From Symsagittifera roscoffensis (taxonomy: Eukaryota > Xenacoelomorpha > Acoela > Convolutidae): DNA of 64,000 nucleotides. Shown here piece by piece: positions 1 through 13,100 of the stretch. The notes beneath the pieces were generated by a model. The model searched no databases and was not told where the DNA came from. It saw only the letters and a program-made list of their open reading frames with translations. Numbering within the stretch: position 1 is the first letter of the stretch; each line of letters begins with the position of its first letter. The DNA is taken from the NCBI RefSeq assembly GCF_963678635.1, contig NC_087066.1, forward strand, positions 39,949,223-40,013,222, read 5' to 3'. Position numbers and translations under genes: made by a program.

Positions 1-1727
1 GAAAATCAAATAAAAAACAATGATGCGGATTCCGCAACAAATCTGATATTGGCTTCTTGTGAAATCTGCTTACAATTCATAAAGTCTTATAGTTCGGCCT
101 CGGATTGTTATTTATTCTGGTAATTGTTTCGAACATTTTGAAATGCAATAACGAACTACGTTTTGTTAGTTGGTTAAATGCATCGAGTTGATATCAACAA
201 TATCTTGCAAGGAAGAAATTCTCATTTATGAAAATGACAAGTTTGGCTTGCTTAAGCACCAAAAAGACTTTTATTTCTTTTAGAAGATCATTAGTAGTGT
301 TTGTGAAATATATTCAATTTTATTTTATTGATTTTTTGCAAAACTGTTCCAAACGCTAATTAACTTTTTTATTGTAAAAACCATCGATCTAGTTAGATTT
401 GCGAAAAATCCAAACAATTCAATTTTTCAAACTGTTTCCAAAAATCTTCAAACTTGAAAGTTTTACAAAAGTTTTACCGTTGAAATGGTAGTTAAAATTG
501 TTATGAATAGCTAAAAAGTGAACCAAAATACTTGCTGATTTGTTTGAAATGTACTTTGTTACAGAAAGAATTGTCAAAGTTTCCTTTACGTCTCATAATT
601 TCATCCATTTGAAAAGTTTTTGACATGCTTGAACTTTTTTTTAGTGTTCATTGGCTAATATTAGTCATGAGAAATGAGATTGAGTTACCCATTTTTCTTC
701 ATTTTAAGATGTCGAATATCTTTTGTTAGTAGTTTTGAAGAACAAACACAAAAATTCTAACTCAATTTTCTGATTTTTGAAAACAACTTGAAATCTCCAA
801 ATAATCAGCAACTCATTGTTAGAACTTCAAAAGCATGTCATAGAACTGCATATTTGAACCAAAATTAATGATAATTAACAACCCATCTTTTCCCTGTTTT
901 GAAATTATTAGCTAGGGAAAATAGTAAAATGGGAAGTTTGAATGCTCTAAATGACAACTTCTGTCATATTTAAACTAGTTATTTTTTGGGAAAAAAATGA
1001 TTTGTTTCGGCAACAAAAAAATCGTTTTGAACTGTGGGAAGAAGATTCTTCGGTAGATATTTTGAGAGAGAAAAGAACGATTGGTAAGTCGGTTAAAAAA
1101 ATTTTCGAATTTCTATCGGCAAACTATCTATCAAATTCTGTGAATTTTTTCCAAGTTTTATAAAAGTCTTATCATCAAAGTGTGTTTCAGATTCTATCAG
1201 AAAAAAAAACACTTTTACCTACTATGCGATCAAAAGATGGCAGATTTCATTGAGCGATAGCAAAAGCAAAAAAGAGCCAGAGCAAAGCACAAAAGAATAT
1301 TCAAAAAGTTAAATAAGTTTAAAATCAGTTTTCATATAAACAGTTTTTTGAATTAAACTTTTCCGTCTTGAATTTACTTAAAACATTGCTTCATAAAGTA
1401 AATATGCTTCTTTTTTTTCATCGAAGAAGTTCACAGATTGAAAAAATCCCATTTTTAAATGATGTTCCTGGTGCACGTTTTTTGTTATGAAATCGTATCA
1501 ATTTTGCAGCAGTGGTTACCTGTATTTGTTTTTTCGAAAAAAAACCGGAAGGTTTTAGCTTAATTTTTGTAACTTTGTGGCACTACTTTGATGTTTCTTC
1601 TCAAAATGGACTAGTTATCAGCAAAATTTGACTTGGTAATGACTTTGATGTTGTTGCTAAATATTTTTTCAGCTGACAAAAAATATTGTCCAAAAGCGAG
1701 TATAATTATGCTTTCTGATAAATTTAA
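1..1727. repeat. 1.7 kb direct repeat, copy 1
   Basis: Near-identical to 5617-7328 in the same orientation. Position 1 matches 5617, so the left edge may lie outside the window. Differences seen: scattered substitutions, an 18-bp segment near 627-644 missing from copy 2, and more divergence in the last 200 bp. Similarity stops after about 1727, where copy 1 continues with aatactgaagcg and copy 2 with gaaaaaaaataa. A 70-codon ORF at 951-1163 is present in both copies with almost no change, but the copies are so similar that this says nothing about selection. No known domain recognised. Confidence 0.9.
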
Positions 1728-2240
1728 TACTGAAGCGTATTCCGCAAAATTGTCTTTATTTGGAGCCGGGGGAAATCGAGGGAAACAACGTTTCAGTTTG
1801 GGTTTATTTTATCCTCTTTGCTGTTTTAAATTCCACAAAAGAATAGCTCACAACACTGTATCCCTCGAACTCGCTCCTAAAATAGGCAATTTTGCGGAAT
1901 CAGTTCACAATTTGCGGGTTCCGCTCACAATTGTCCAAACAAGTTTTGTGCTTTTCCAGTGATCGGAACAAAAAAAGTTTGAATTTTCTTCTTGGCCCAA
2001 AAAAATTCGAAGAAACGTTACTTGTTTGTGTTGTTCATTAGAAATAAAATCAAAATGTCACGTGAGAGTCCACTGTCAAAGAAGTGTTTATACAATTTCC
2101 TTGCAAATGTTGAGCAAAAATACAGCTATGCGTTAAAGCCCAACGAAATTGAACGCTTTTTCATTTTTCTGTACTTTGATTCTATTTTTTGTAACTTTTC
2201 TTACTTTTGCTATTTGAAACTTTTCTTTTAAATTTTTTTT
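1728..2240. repeat. diverged repeat flanking direct repeat copy 1
   Basis: Two blocks here recur upstream of copy 2. The block at about 1780-1950 (rich in ttgcggattcc-like words) resembles 5300-5520. The block at about 2056-2140 resembles 4895-4975. Their order is reversed in the second location although orientation is unchanged, which suggests a larger rearranged repeat unit. No coding potential recognised. Confidence 0.6.
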
Positions 2241-3425
2241 TCATTTTTTCTGTTTGCTATTAAAGTTTGACATGTTGATTATTAAAGCTAGTTGAAATGT
2301 ACTTGGTCGCCATGATTTTACTGTGCTGACACTCGTTACACCAAAAAAATGAAGCTTACTTGAGTTGTAGGGGAGGTAGGGGTGGGAGGGGCAATGATTA
2401 AGCCTAAATTAGTCAAGTTTAGACCATTTTTTTTTCGAGAAAAACAATTAACGTACGCGAGCTGTATCTATCTCTCACGAACAACCGCTGTTACAGACTC
2501 AATTTCAATTTTCAAAATCAGAAATTAGGGGTTGCGGTAGAAATTAACACCCCCATTGGAAAAATACTTGGAACGAGTTAAATCTTCACCTTCATGTGAA
2601 AACGCATAAAACATCATCATCCAACTCTGACATAATAAGTAAAAACACGAAGCAAGATTTTCGCAGCACCCAAAATGTTGTCTGTGAGCAAAAATGAGCG
2701 CTTTTTTTTAAAATTTTTTGTTCCAACATGGCTTTATCAAGGATCGTTCGATTCACATTCAGTTAGTAGTTCAGAAAAAGTTAATACATCGACCTGGAGA
2801 AAATAATCTCAACTTCTTTCTATTTTCTAATAAACAGTTTTCAGGCATGAAAAAACAAAAACGTTCACAAAGATAAAAGATTTGTAGTTCTGCCTGTGGT
2901 ATGAATCACCATTCCAGCTTCAAATGAGAGACGAAAAAAAAATTTGGGTTTTTAATTTTTACAAGAAGTTACTCGATGCCTGAAGCTTGTCAACTGTAAA
3001 TTCTATCTGTGCAGCTGACAAAACAAAGGGCCCTGGCTGGATAACATTGAGGACGGAAATGCAACCGTCGACAACGAGAAAGATATTCTAATTGAAGGAT
3101 AAGTCAAGGTCTGTCTAAACATGTCAGTTGTTGAAGGGATGCGCAACAAATTTAGAATCAGTAGCTGCCACCCCTCAGGAATTCAAACCTTTGGTACTAA
3201 TTGGTCAATCCCTCCTTTGGTGCTAATTTAAATCCTCAAGTTTTGGCTGGCAGACTCTAGAGTTTTTCTAAAGGCCCCTTGGTGTCTATGCATTCTAATT
3301 TTTAGGGGAGATCGTGCAGAATACTTGTCGGGGGAATGGGGTTGTCTGTTGGGAGATTACTGTCGGGTGGGGGGAGGGATTGAGCAGCAGTACGAGTAAT
3401 AAAGAGACTATTTTTCTTTATTCAG
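2241..3425. other. intergenic, AT-rich, no gene seen
   Basis: No gene is supported. Positions 2370-2391 hold four G-runs separated by short loops on the + strand, a possible G-quadruplex. From about 3170 the composition becomes richer in C and G toward the ORAI-like exon. The last bases before 3426 (ttctttattcag) form a good 3' splice site for that exon. Confidence 0.5.
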
Positions 3426-3632
3426 ATAGCGTGGTTCTGTGCGACAGCAGTGGGCATTCTGCTATTTCTGGTGGAGATCACGCTGATCGCATGAGTCAAG
3501 TTATACCCCTACAGTCCCCAGTCCGCATTCATCTCCACTTGGATCCTCTTCCCCCTCCTCTTCATCTTCTGCGCATTCACCGCCCATTTCTACAAAAAGA
3601 TATTCATATACAATCACATGGCCATCGGGTAA
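3426..3632 (+). pseudogene. ORAI: ORAI-like calcium channel exon (TM3-TM4), with nonsense codon
   Basis: Read from 3426 the frame gives AWFCATAVGILLFLVEITL, then a TGA, then VKLYPYS and a second hydrophobic helix ending CAFTAHFYKKIFIYNH. This is the arrangement of ORAI store-operated calcium channel subunits: TM3 with a conserved glutamate in FLxE, a W-V-K after the helix, a short variable loop, then TM4 ending in HFY. The conserved Trp before VK is replaced by TGA, one G-to-A change from TGG. The segment is preceded by a good acceptor (ttctttattcag) and ends at a possible donor (gtaact, 3629), so it looks like an internal exon. No TM1 or TM2 exon was seen nearby. It is a decayed or duplicated exon, or a functional gene if the TGA is a sequence error. 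Its third positions are C-rich, unlike the neighbouring DNA. Confidence 0.75.
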
Positions 3633-3869
3633 CTCTTTTTTTCTTTTTTTTATAACACAACCCCCCCCCCTCGGCAAGCTTCCTCCATTCTTCCGCCATA
3701 GGTTAGTTTCCTACTCGAAACCCCCTTCTGAAAAAAAATATTAATATACAACCAAATGTTCCTCAGGCAATAAACAACTTCCTCTCTTTTTTACAAGCCT
3801 GCCCCAAAATTGCTTCAATCGGCTCTTTTCCATCCCTGCCATACTGCTACTGCAATAGCAGTAATTGCA
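3633..3869. other. pyrimidine-rich spacer with possible second ORAI-tail echo
   Basis: Contains a T-rich run, a C-run at 3661-3670 and, at about 3735-3770, a stretch resembling the end of the ORAI-like exon (aaaaaaatattaatatacaa against aaaaagatattcatatacaa). This may be a short local duplication that has decayed. No gene supported. Confidence 0.35.
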
Positions 3870-4092
3870 TGTTGTAATAATAACCTTCAGTGGTATTAAA
3901 TGATATTATTAAGATGTGTCCAAGGTCACTAGATTAGAGACATTGGTACACAGCTGAGAGCTCAGAGCTTGAACTGCTGCATCACTCTCAGTGACTACAA
4001 AATAGACAGAGAAAACAATTAATTCGAGCTACAAAGAATACATTCTTGAATTATCACTTGTTATCCAACGAGATACCGTATCAGATATTACA
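3870..4092 (+). mobile_element. putative 5' LTR of a Ty3/gypsy-like element
   Basis: A 223-bp segment beginning TGTTGTAATA and ending GATATTACA, with TGT...ACA termini expected of an LTR, directly followed by a primer-binding-site-like sequence and then gag-like coding sequence. No second LTR was found in the window, so the downstream part of the element is lost. The boundaries rest on the terminal dinucleotides and on the primer site. Confidence 0.7.
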
Positions 4093-4110
4093 TGGCGCAG
4101 CCAGTAGGAT
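4093..4110 (+). promoter_or_regulatory. putative tRNA primer-binding site
   Basis: TGGCGCAGCCAGTAGGAT starts at the LTR edge with TGG, the complement of a tRNA 3' CCA. This is where a Ty3/gypsy element binds the tRNA that primes minus-strand DNA synthesis. The tRNA species was not determined. Confidence 0.65.
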
Positions 4111-4251
4111 TCGCAGCTCAGGACAATCGTACTGATATGGGAACACAGTATCTTGGGTGTCAGCAAATATAGACCCACCGTGGCAATTTAAAATCTGGTT
4201 CGAGCTATTTCTAATGGCCGTAACCGTAAAAAAAATGTAAAACCGGAAGTT

Positions 4252-4826
4252 ATGTTAGAGGATCCAAAAGATATCTCAGTAGAACCACCTCCAAGACTAA
4301 AAACGCCACGAGAGGGAGAGGATGAAGCTGCGACGACAGTCAGAAACCTCCGAGATAAGCTAGCAAGAGATCGATTTATGCTGGAAAATGAGGAGAGAAG
4401 GACACGGGGCCCAAGGGTTGGTCACAAAGTTTATTATAATGAGGTAGAGAAGAAGTTTGTATCAAATTTATTTCTCTCTCTGGGAACTGAAGGAAAGAAA
4501 AGATTTTTGCAGAAAAATCCACACGCTGAAATTTCCAAATTGTCATTCAAGGAAACTACAGAACTAGCATCTGTCTCGTTTCAAAATGTTAAATGCGTGA
4601 CTTATGAAAGATACAAATTGTTCACACGAATGCAAGAATCAGGGGATCGCTGGAGGCATTCCACGCAGCGTTAACTGCGCAAGCAGCCAGATCAGAACTT
4701 GGGTCACTCGAAAGTGAGATAGTTCGTGAGCTTTTCATTGCAAAAATGAAAAATATGACGTTGCAGGATACACTAGCATTCGAAACGCTAGATCCAGAGG
4801 AAGTGTTGAAGAGAGCTAAAATTTGA
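4252..4826 (+). pseudogene. gypsy-type gag (capsid) remnant, frameshifted
   Basis: The first frame runs 4252-4674 and opens with a charged, helical, proline-bearing region. It then carries VTYERYKLFTRMQESG, the pattern seen in Ty3/gypsy capsid domains (E-R-x-x-F/L-x-x-R-x-Q). Near 4640 the homology continues in the next frame (4647-4826) with SLEAFHAAL and a helical tract ending EEVLKRAK before a stop, which matches the C-terminal capsid helices. One small indel therefore breaks the gene. Nucleocapsid, protease, RT and integrase are absent: downstream the sequence changes to the repeat block shared with 2056-2140. LTR, primer site and gag are in the expected order. Confidence 0.7.
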
Positions 4827-5616
4827 CTACAAGGGCATTTCAGAAGACAAATGCAGCAGCAACCGTTTGTGTTATGTATAACTCCGTCACTTCAAAACTT
4901 TCACTTGAGACGTCACTGTCAAGGAGGTGTTTATACAGTTTTCTTGCAAATTTTGAGCAAGAATACAGCTATGGGTTATAGCCCAGCAAAATTATTGTCT
5001 TTTTTGATAGAGTTTATTGAAGTGTGGACAAAGATTTAAAAAACATCGATTTTTCTGGATTCTGGTCCAGATACGCAAATTTGCGATCCGACATGCTCAA
5101 AATATTTACAAAACAGTGAGCTTTGAGCAATATGATAGAATTTTTTCCAGTAAATCTTTCTTGAGTTTAAATGCCGGATATCAAATTTGATAAGTTAAAA
5201 ATTGAAAATTGATGAGATAATCAAATCAAGAAATTTCATCTTTTTTTTTCATGGCAAGGCCAAACCATGCACTGGAAAGCGCGCAACTTGGTGTCTGTTT
5301 GTGCTTAGGTTTGGAGGCAAATTGAGGGGCACAGTCTTTTAGTTCGGGATTTCGTTGAAGTTTGTAGCTGTTTCAAATTCCATAAACAAAAAGCTCACAA
5401 CACTGTAGCCCTCAAACTCGCTCCAAACATTGGCAACTTTGCGGAGTCAGTTTACAATTTGCGGATTCCACTTTCAGTTTTATTTGTTTGTGGGTCCAAC
5501 AAAATTTTCCGGATTTCGCAAATACTGTAGCGGATTCCGCCATTATATCTATGTTTATGGCGAGTTTAAAGGGTACAGTTTTTCAGTTATTTGTTTGTGG
5601 AATTTAAAATACCGTT
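4827..5616. repeat. diverged repeat flanking direct repeat copy 2
   Basis: Holds blocks related to 2056-2140 (here about 4895-4975) and 1780-1950 (here about 5300-5520), joined to the left edge of direct repeat copy 2. Two short ORFs occur (4851-5039, 5430-5618) but they lie inside the repeat and show no recognisable domain. Confidence 0.6.
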
Positions 5617-7328
5617 GAAAATCAAATAAAAAACAATGATGCGGATTCCGCAACAAATCTGATATTGGCTTCTTGTGAAATCTGCTTACAATTCATAAAG
5701 TCTTATAGTTCGGCCTCGGATTGTTATTTATTCTGGTAATTGTTTCGAACATTTTGAATTGCAATAACGAACTACGTTTTGTTAGTTGGTTAAATGCATC
5801 GAGTTGATATCAACAATATCTTGCAAGGAAGAAATTCTCATTTATGAAAATGACAAGTTTGGCTTGCTTAAGCACCAAAAAGACTTTTATTTCTTTTAGA
5901 AGATCATTAGTAGTGTTTGTGAAATATATTCAATTTTATTTTATTGAATTTTTGCAAAACTGTTCCAAACGCTAATTAACTTTTTTATTGTAAAAACCAT
6001 CGATCTAGTTAGATTTGCGAAAAATCCAAACAATTCAATTTTTCAAACTGTTTCCAAAAATCTTCAAACTTGAAAGTTTTACAAAAGTTTTACCGTTGAA
6101 ATGGTAGTTAAAATTGTTATGAATAGCTAAAAAGTGAACCAAAATACTTGCTGATTTGTTTGAAATGTACTTTGTTACAGAAAGAATTGTCAAAGTTTCC
6201 TTTACGTCTCATAATTTCATCCATTTGAAAAGTTTTTTTTAGTGTTCATTGGCTAATATTAGTCATGAGAAATGAGATTGAGTTACCCATTTTTCTTCAT
6301 TTTAAGATGTCGAATATCTTTTGTTAGTAGTTTTGAAGAACAAACACAAAAATTCTAACTCAATTTTCTGATTTTTGAAAACAACTTGAAATCTCCAAAT
6401 AATCAGCAACTCATTGTTAGAACTTCAAAAGCATGTCATAGAACTGCATATTTGAACCAAAATTAATGATAATTAACAACCCATCTTTTCCCTGTTTTGA
6501 AATTATTAGCTAGGGAAAATAGTAAAATGGGAAGTTTGAATGCTCTAAATGACAACTTCTGTCATATTTAAACTAGTTATTTTTTGGGAAAAAAATGATT
6601 TGTTTCGGCAACAAAAAAATCGTTTTGAACTGTGGGAAGAAGATTCTTCGGTAGATATTTTGAGAGGGAAAAGAACGATTGGTAAGTCGGTTAAAAAAAT
6701 TTTTCCAATTTCTATCGGCAAACTATCTATCAAATTCTGTGAATTTTTTCCAAGTTTTGTAAAAGTCTTATCATCAAAGTGTGTTTCAGATTCTATCAGA
6801 AAAAAAACACTTTTAACTACTATGCGATCAAAAGATGGCAGATTTCATTGAGCGATAGCAAAAGCAAAAAAGAGCCAGAGCAAAGCACATAAGAATATTC
6901 AAAAAGTCAAATAAGTTTAAAATCAGTTTTCATATAAACAGTTTTTTGAATTAAACTTTTTTGTCTTGAATTTACTTAAAAAATTGCTTCATAAAGTAAA
7001 TATGCTTCTTTTTTTTCATCGAAGAAGTTCACAGATTGAAAAAAGCCCATTTTTAAATGATGTTCCTGGTGCACGTTTTTTGTTATGAAATCGTATCAAT
7101 TTTGCAGCAGTGGTTACCTGTATTTGTTTTTTCGAAAAAAAAATTCTGCAAGGTTTTAGCTTATTTCTTGTAACCTTGTTGCACTACTTTGATGTTTCTT
7201 CTCAAAATGGACTAGTTATCAGCTAAATTTGACTTGGTAATTACTTTGATTTTGTGGCTAAATATTTTTTCAGCTGACAAAAAATATCGTCCAAAAGCGA
7301 GTATAATTATGCTTTCTGATAAATTTAG
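5617..7328. repeat. 1.7 kb direct repeat, copy 2
   Basis: Second copy of the segment at 1-1727, same orientation, with an 18-bp deletion near 6231 and few substitutions over the first 1.4 kb. The high identity points to a recent duplication or to gene conversion. The intervening 3.9 kb holds the ORAI pseudo-exon and the gypsy remnant. Confidence 0.9.
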
Positions 7329-7570
7329 AAAAAAAATAAAGCTAAAATTTTAAGACAAATTTTAAAGTCAAAATTTTTCAAGAAAAATTTATGTTTTCTA
7401 AGTTTTGTTTGTTCACCCACAAAGTTGGCTGAATATTAATGTCAATTACATTGTTTCAATTTAAATACTTTTAGGAGGGAGATGGGGATAGAAGCGCTTT
7501 TGGAACTATTTTACGCTCTCTATTTTCAGCCGAACAAATTGGAACCAGATCCAAACAATATATTATTATT

Positions 7571-8818
7571 GGTTATAAATTAGATATTTTATCCCTATTA
7601 AAAATTAAAGACTAACCAATCACGAGTATTTTGAATTTAACTTACAACTTAGTTGCTTTGTTAAGAGACCGACTCGTAGCAAAACCAGTATACTCTAGAT
7701 CTATTGAGAATAAAAGATACAAGAGTAAGATTAAGATTGGTATTAGACTAAGAAGTTGCACGAATCTATCCGGCCGAAAATAAGATAGCGTGACGAGCAG
7801 ACGGTGTACCTTATCTGAAATTACCCTATGAGTTGACCATAGAATATAACTCATCTGGTGCAAACATAAGTCCTAAATAAGACCTTGAGGAACAAAACAG
7901 CTTAGAATTAACCAAAAATAGATTAGACTTAGATAAAAAACGTTTCCAAAAACGTTACACGACAATAATTTAATTGAAAGGTCTCTACGACTCATTAGAT
8001 CAGAGGCATTATTCCGTACAATACGAGAACTACCCGGTATTAAAAAAAACCGCGGAAAAAAGATGATATACTACTACAAAAGAAATTACCCATAAGTTTC
8101 ATGGTCGTACGGCAAAAGCCAACACAAACTTTTATATTTAGAATTTTTTTTAGCAATGATTTTAGATTTTCATTTGCAAACATTAGGATAAGCAGTAAAG
8201 AACTTCGGTTATTCATCCTTCACTTGACCCCCCCCCCCTCTTACCTGACCCAGGATAATACTTAAACTTAGTAAATTTAAAATAGTACCTAACGAACTAC
8301 TTGTGTTCTAACTATACCTGAACCTTGTGGATTGATTTACTATTCTCCAGCCCTTGAAAACAATCACTACCCCTAAGTAAGATTAAGTAAGTTAACACTT
8401 TAACTTAGATAAGCCACGAGAAAGTAACAATCATTCTCAGGAATCGATATATTGACCTGCTTTTTTGACCTGCTACTTTTTCAAAAATTTGTTTGCGGTG
8501 CGGAAAATTGTTGCTAAACAAGGGCTGTATACGGTTTTGAAAAGCTCGGAAACTTGAATTTTAAAAAAGACAAACAATTTGTTTTATGTTTTTTTTCTGC
8601 AAGTCCGCCACAAGCCTTCCTAGAATTCTAAGATCTTTCCCTCGTTTTGGTTGGTTTGAATAATTTACATTGAAATTTTTTACTTTCGAATTCTACAATC
8701 TTTTTGATATGAAAAATCACACTTTAGAGGCCAGCTTGCTTTGACAAATTATCAATTTCAATTAAAGTAAGTCGGCAAAATTATGCAACTATTCTGTTTT
8801 AACGGTTCGGAAATTATT
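7571..8818. repeat. macrosatellite unit 1
   Basis: 1248 bp. Relative to unit 3 it lacks about 67 bp after aatcac (near 7622) and about 600 bp between gcaaaca and ttaggataagcag (near 8186). It carries a C-run at 8228-8237. Confidence 0.85.
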
Positions 8819-10003
8819 GGTTATAAATTAGATATTTTATCCCTATAAAGTATTAAAGACTAACCAATCACACTCCCTCAAACTAACAACCCACTTATTT
8901 GTAATGCTGAAATTACTTGTAATTTCAGGACCAAAGCATTTTGAATTATCTTACAACTTAGTTGCTTTGTTAAGAGACCGACTCGTAACAAAACCAGTAT
9001 ACTCTAGATCTAGTGAGACTAAGAGATACAAGAGTAAGATTAAGATCGGTATTAGACTAAGAAGTTGCACGAATCTATCCGGCCGAAAATAAGATAGCGT
9101 GACGAGCAGACGGTGTACCTTATCTGAAATTCCTCTATGAGTTGACCTTAGAATGTAACTCATCTGGTGCGACCATAAGTCCCAAATAAGACTTTAAGGA
9201 ACAAAATAGCTTAGAATTAACCAAAAATAGATTAGACTTAGATAAAAAACATTTCCAAAAATGTTTCACGACAATAATTTAATTGAAAGGTCTCTACGAC
9301 TCAATAGATCAGAGACATTATACCGAACAATACGAGAACTACCCGGTATTAAAAAAAGACCGCGGACAAGAGCCGATATACGACTACAAAGGAAATTACC
9401 CATAACTTCATGGTTGTACGGCAAAAGCCAACACAAACTTTTATATTTAGATTTTTTTTAGCAATGAATTTAGATTTTCATTTGCAAACATAGTATCTTT
9501 GAAGAAAAACCTTCAATGACAATTACAGGCGCTAAACTTGAACACAATCACTATCCCTAAGTTAGAATAAGTAAGTTGCCACTTTAACTTAGATTAGCCA
9601 CGACAAAATAACAATCATTCTCAGGAATCGATAAATTGACCTGCTTTTTTGACCTGCTTTTTTTTCAAAAAATTGTTTGCGGTGCGGAAAATTTTCGCTA
9701 AACAAGTGCTGTATACGGTTTTGAAAAGCTCGAAAATTTGAATTTTAAAAAAGACAAACAATTAGTTTAATGTTTTTTTTTCTGCAAGTCCGCCACAAGC
9801 CTTCCTAAAATTCTAAGATCTTTCCCTCGTTTTGGTTGGTTTGAATAATTTATATTGAATTTTTTTAATTTCGAATTCTACAATCTTTTTGATATGAAAG
9901 CTCACACTTTAGAGGCCAGCTTGCTTTGACAAATTATCAATTTCAATTAAATTAGGTCGGCAAAATTATACAACTATTCTGTTTTAACGGTTCGGAAATT
10001 ATT
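8819..10003. repeat. macrosatellite unit 2
   Basis: 1185 bp. Relative to unit 3 it lacks about 727 bp; the junction is gcgctaaacttgaacacaat near 9530, at a shared ctt. Confidence 0.85.
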
Positions 10004-11913
10004 GGTTATAAATTAGATATTTTATCCCTATAAAGTATTAAAGACTAACCAATCACACTCCCTCAAACTAACAACCGACTTATTTGTAATGCTGAAATTA
10101 CTTGTAATTTCAGGACCAGAGCATTTTGAAATATCTTACAACTTAGTTGCTTTGTTAAGAGACCGACTCGTAACAAAACCATTATACTCTAGATCTAGTG
10201 AGACTAAGAGATACAAGAGTAAGACTAAGATCGGTATTAGACTAAGAAGTTGCACGAATCTATCCGGCCGAAAATAAGATAGCGTGACGAGCAGACGGTG
10301 TAACCTATCTGAAATTACCCTATGAGTTGACCTTAGAATATAACTCATCTGATGCGACCGTAAGTCCTAAATAAGACCTTGAGGAACAAAATAGCTTAGA
10401 ATTAACCAAAAATAGATTAGACTTAGATAAAAAAACGTTTCCAAAAACGTTACACGACAATAATTTAATTGAAAGGTCTCTACGACTCAATAGATCAGAG
10501 GCATTATTCCGTACAATACGAGAACTACCCGGTATTGGAAAAAAACTTCAGACAAGAGACGATATACTACTACAAAAGAAATTACCCATAAGTTTCATGG
10601 TCGTACGGCAAAAGCCAACACAAACTTTTATATTTAGAATTTTTTTAGGTAGGAAATTAGATTTTCATTTGCAAACATAGTAATTTGAGAAAAATCTTCA
10701 ACGACAATTACAGGCGCTAAACTTATTATTGTACAAAAACGACTGATAAAAACACCCTAAGTCGTTCCCTTCAAATCTGCAGTAAATTTAAAAAGATATC
10801 TGGAAAAAATGTTTATTGAAAATAAAATTATAAAAATTAGTTAGTAAACACACAAATTGTTAGTAATATAAAAATCATCTCTTCATCTCAGCTTCATCAC
10901 CTAAAACATAACAGCGAATCATGAATCCATTAACATCATCAAAAAGTAATAAACCAAAAAAATTATAAATTAAAGCTTAAACTTATATTTTAATGGACTA
11001 TCCTATGCTATTTATTATTTTTCTATAAATTAAACCTTTTTAAACTTAACAGATCATCAAGGCTTTCCTTGGATCTTTAATTCATTTTTACCTAGATTAA
11101 ATTCGATTTCATTAATTTATATCCTGATCATCAAGGCTTATCCTTGGATCAAATAGAACAATTTCGTTCTCCCCCACACGATTAATAAAGTGTCTAACGA
11201 CCTCAAACGTCGATTCACAACCCTTTCTCAAGATCCAGGACTAACAGAAATTTTTCAATCACAGTAACCATTCTCATTAGGATAAGCAGTAAAGAACTTC
11301 GGTTATTCATCCTTCACTTGACCCCACCCCCCTCTTACCTGACCCAGGATAATACTTAATTTTAGTAAATTTAAAATAGTACCTAACAAACTACTTGTGT
11401 TCTAACTATACCTGAACCTTGTGGATTGATTTACTATTCTCCAGCCCTTGAACACAATCACTACCCCTAAGTAAGATTAAGTAAGTTAACACTTTAACTT
11501 AGATAAGCCACGAGAAAGTAACAATCATTCTCAGGAATCGATATATTGACCTGCTTTTTTGACCTGCTATTTTTTCAAAAATTTGTTTGCGGTGCGGAAA
11601 ATTGTTGCTAAACAAGGGCTGTATACGGTTTTGAAAAGCTCGGAAACTTGAATTTTAAAAAAGACAAACAATTTGTTTTATGTTTTTTTTTCTGCAAGTC
11701 CGCCACAAGCCTTCCTAAAATTCTAAGATCTTTCCCTCGTTTTGGTTGGTTTGAATAATTTATATTGAAATTTTTTAGTTTTGAATTCTACAATATTTTT
11801 GACATGAAAGCTCACACTTTAGAGGCCAGCTTGCATTGACAAATTATCAATTTCAATTAAATTAAGTCGGCAAAATTATACAACTATTCTGTTTTAACGG
11901 TTCGGAAATTATT
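10004..11913. repeat. macrosatellite unit 3 (longest, likely parental form)
   Basis: 1910 bp. It contains 10724-11275, absent from all other units, and also the 11276-11450 segment shared only with unit 1. The extra part includes two copies of gatcatcaaggctt followed by tccttggatc (about 11051 and 11126). No coding sequence recognised. Removing one or another internal segment gives the other length classes. Confidence 0.85.
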
Positions 11914-13100
11914 GGTTATAAATTAGATATTTTATCCCTATAAAGTATTAAAGACTAACCAATCACACTCCCTCAAACTAACAACCCACTTATTTGTAAT
12001 GCTGAAATTACTTGTAATTTCAGGACCAGAGCATTTTGAATTATCTTACAACTTAGTTGCTTTGTTAAGAGACCGACTCGTAACAAAACCAGTATACTCT
12101 AGATCTAGTGAGACTAAGAGATACAAGAGTAAGATTAAGATCGGTATTAGACTAAGAAGTTGCACGAATCTATCCGGCCGAAAAATAAGATAGCGTGACG
12201 AGCAGACGGTGTACCTTATCTGAAATTCCTCTATGAGTTGACCTTAGAATATAACTCATCTGGTGCAACCATAAGTCCCAAATAAGACTTTAGGGAACAA
12301 AATAGCTTATAATTAACCAAAAATAGAATGGACTTAGATAAAAAACATTTCCAAAAATGTTTCACGACAATAATTTAATTGAAAGGTCTCTACAAATCAA
12401 TAGATCAGAGGCATTATTCCGAACAATACGAGAACTACCCGGTATTAAAAAAAGACCGCGGACAATAGCCGATATACGACTACAAAGGAAATTACCCATA
12501 AGTTTCATGGTTGTACGGCAAAAGCCAACACAAACTTTTATAATTAGAATTTTTTTAGAAATGAATTTAGATTTTCATTTGCAAACATAGTATCTTTGAA
12601 GAAAAATCTTCAACGACAATTACAGGCGCTAAACTTGAACACAATCACTATCCCTAAGTTAGAATAAGTAAGTTACCACTTTAACTTAGATTAGCCACGA
12701 CAAAATAACAATCATTCTCAGGAATCGATAAATTGACCTGCTTTTTTGACCTGCTTTTTTTTCAAAAAATTGTTTGCGGTGCGGAAAATTTTTGCTAAAA
12801 AAGTGCTGTATACGGTTTTGAAAAGCTCGAAAATTTGAATTTTAAAAAAGACAAACAATTAGTTCAATGTTTTTTTTTCTGCAAGTCCGCCACAAGCCTT
12901 CCTAAAATTCTAAGATCTTTCCCTCGTTTTGGTTGGTTTGAATAATTTATATTGAAATTTTTTAGTTTCGAATTCTACAATCTTTTTGATATGAAAGCTC
13001 ACACTTTAGAGGCCAGCTTGCTTTGACAAATTATCAATTTAAATTAAATTAAGTCGGCAAAATTATACAACTATTCTGTTTTAACGGTTCGGAAGTTATT
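11914..13100. repeat. macrosatellite unit 4
   Basis: 1187 bp, same deletion junction as unit 2 (near 12630). Confidence 0.85.
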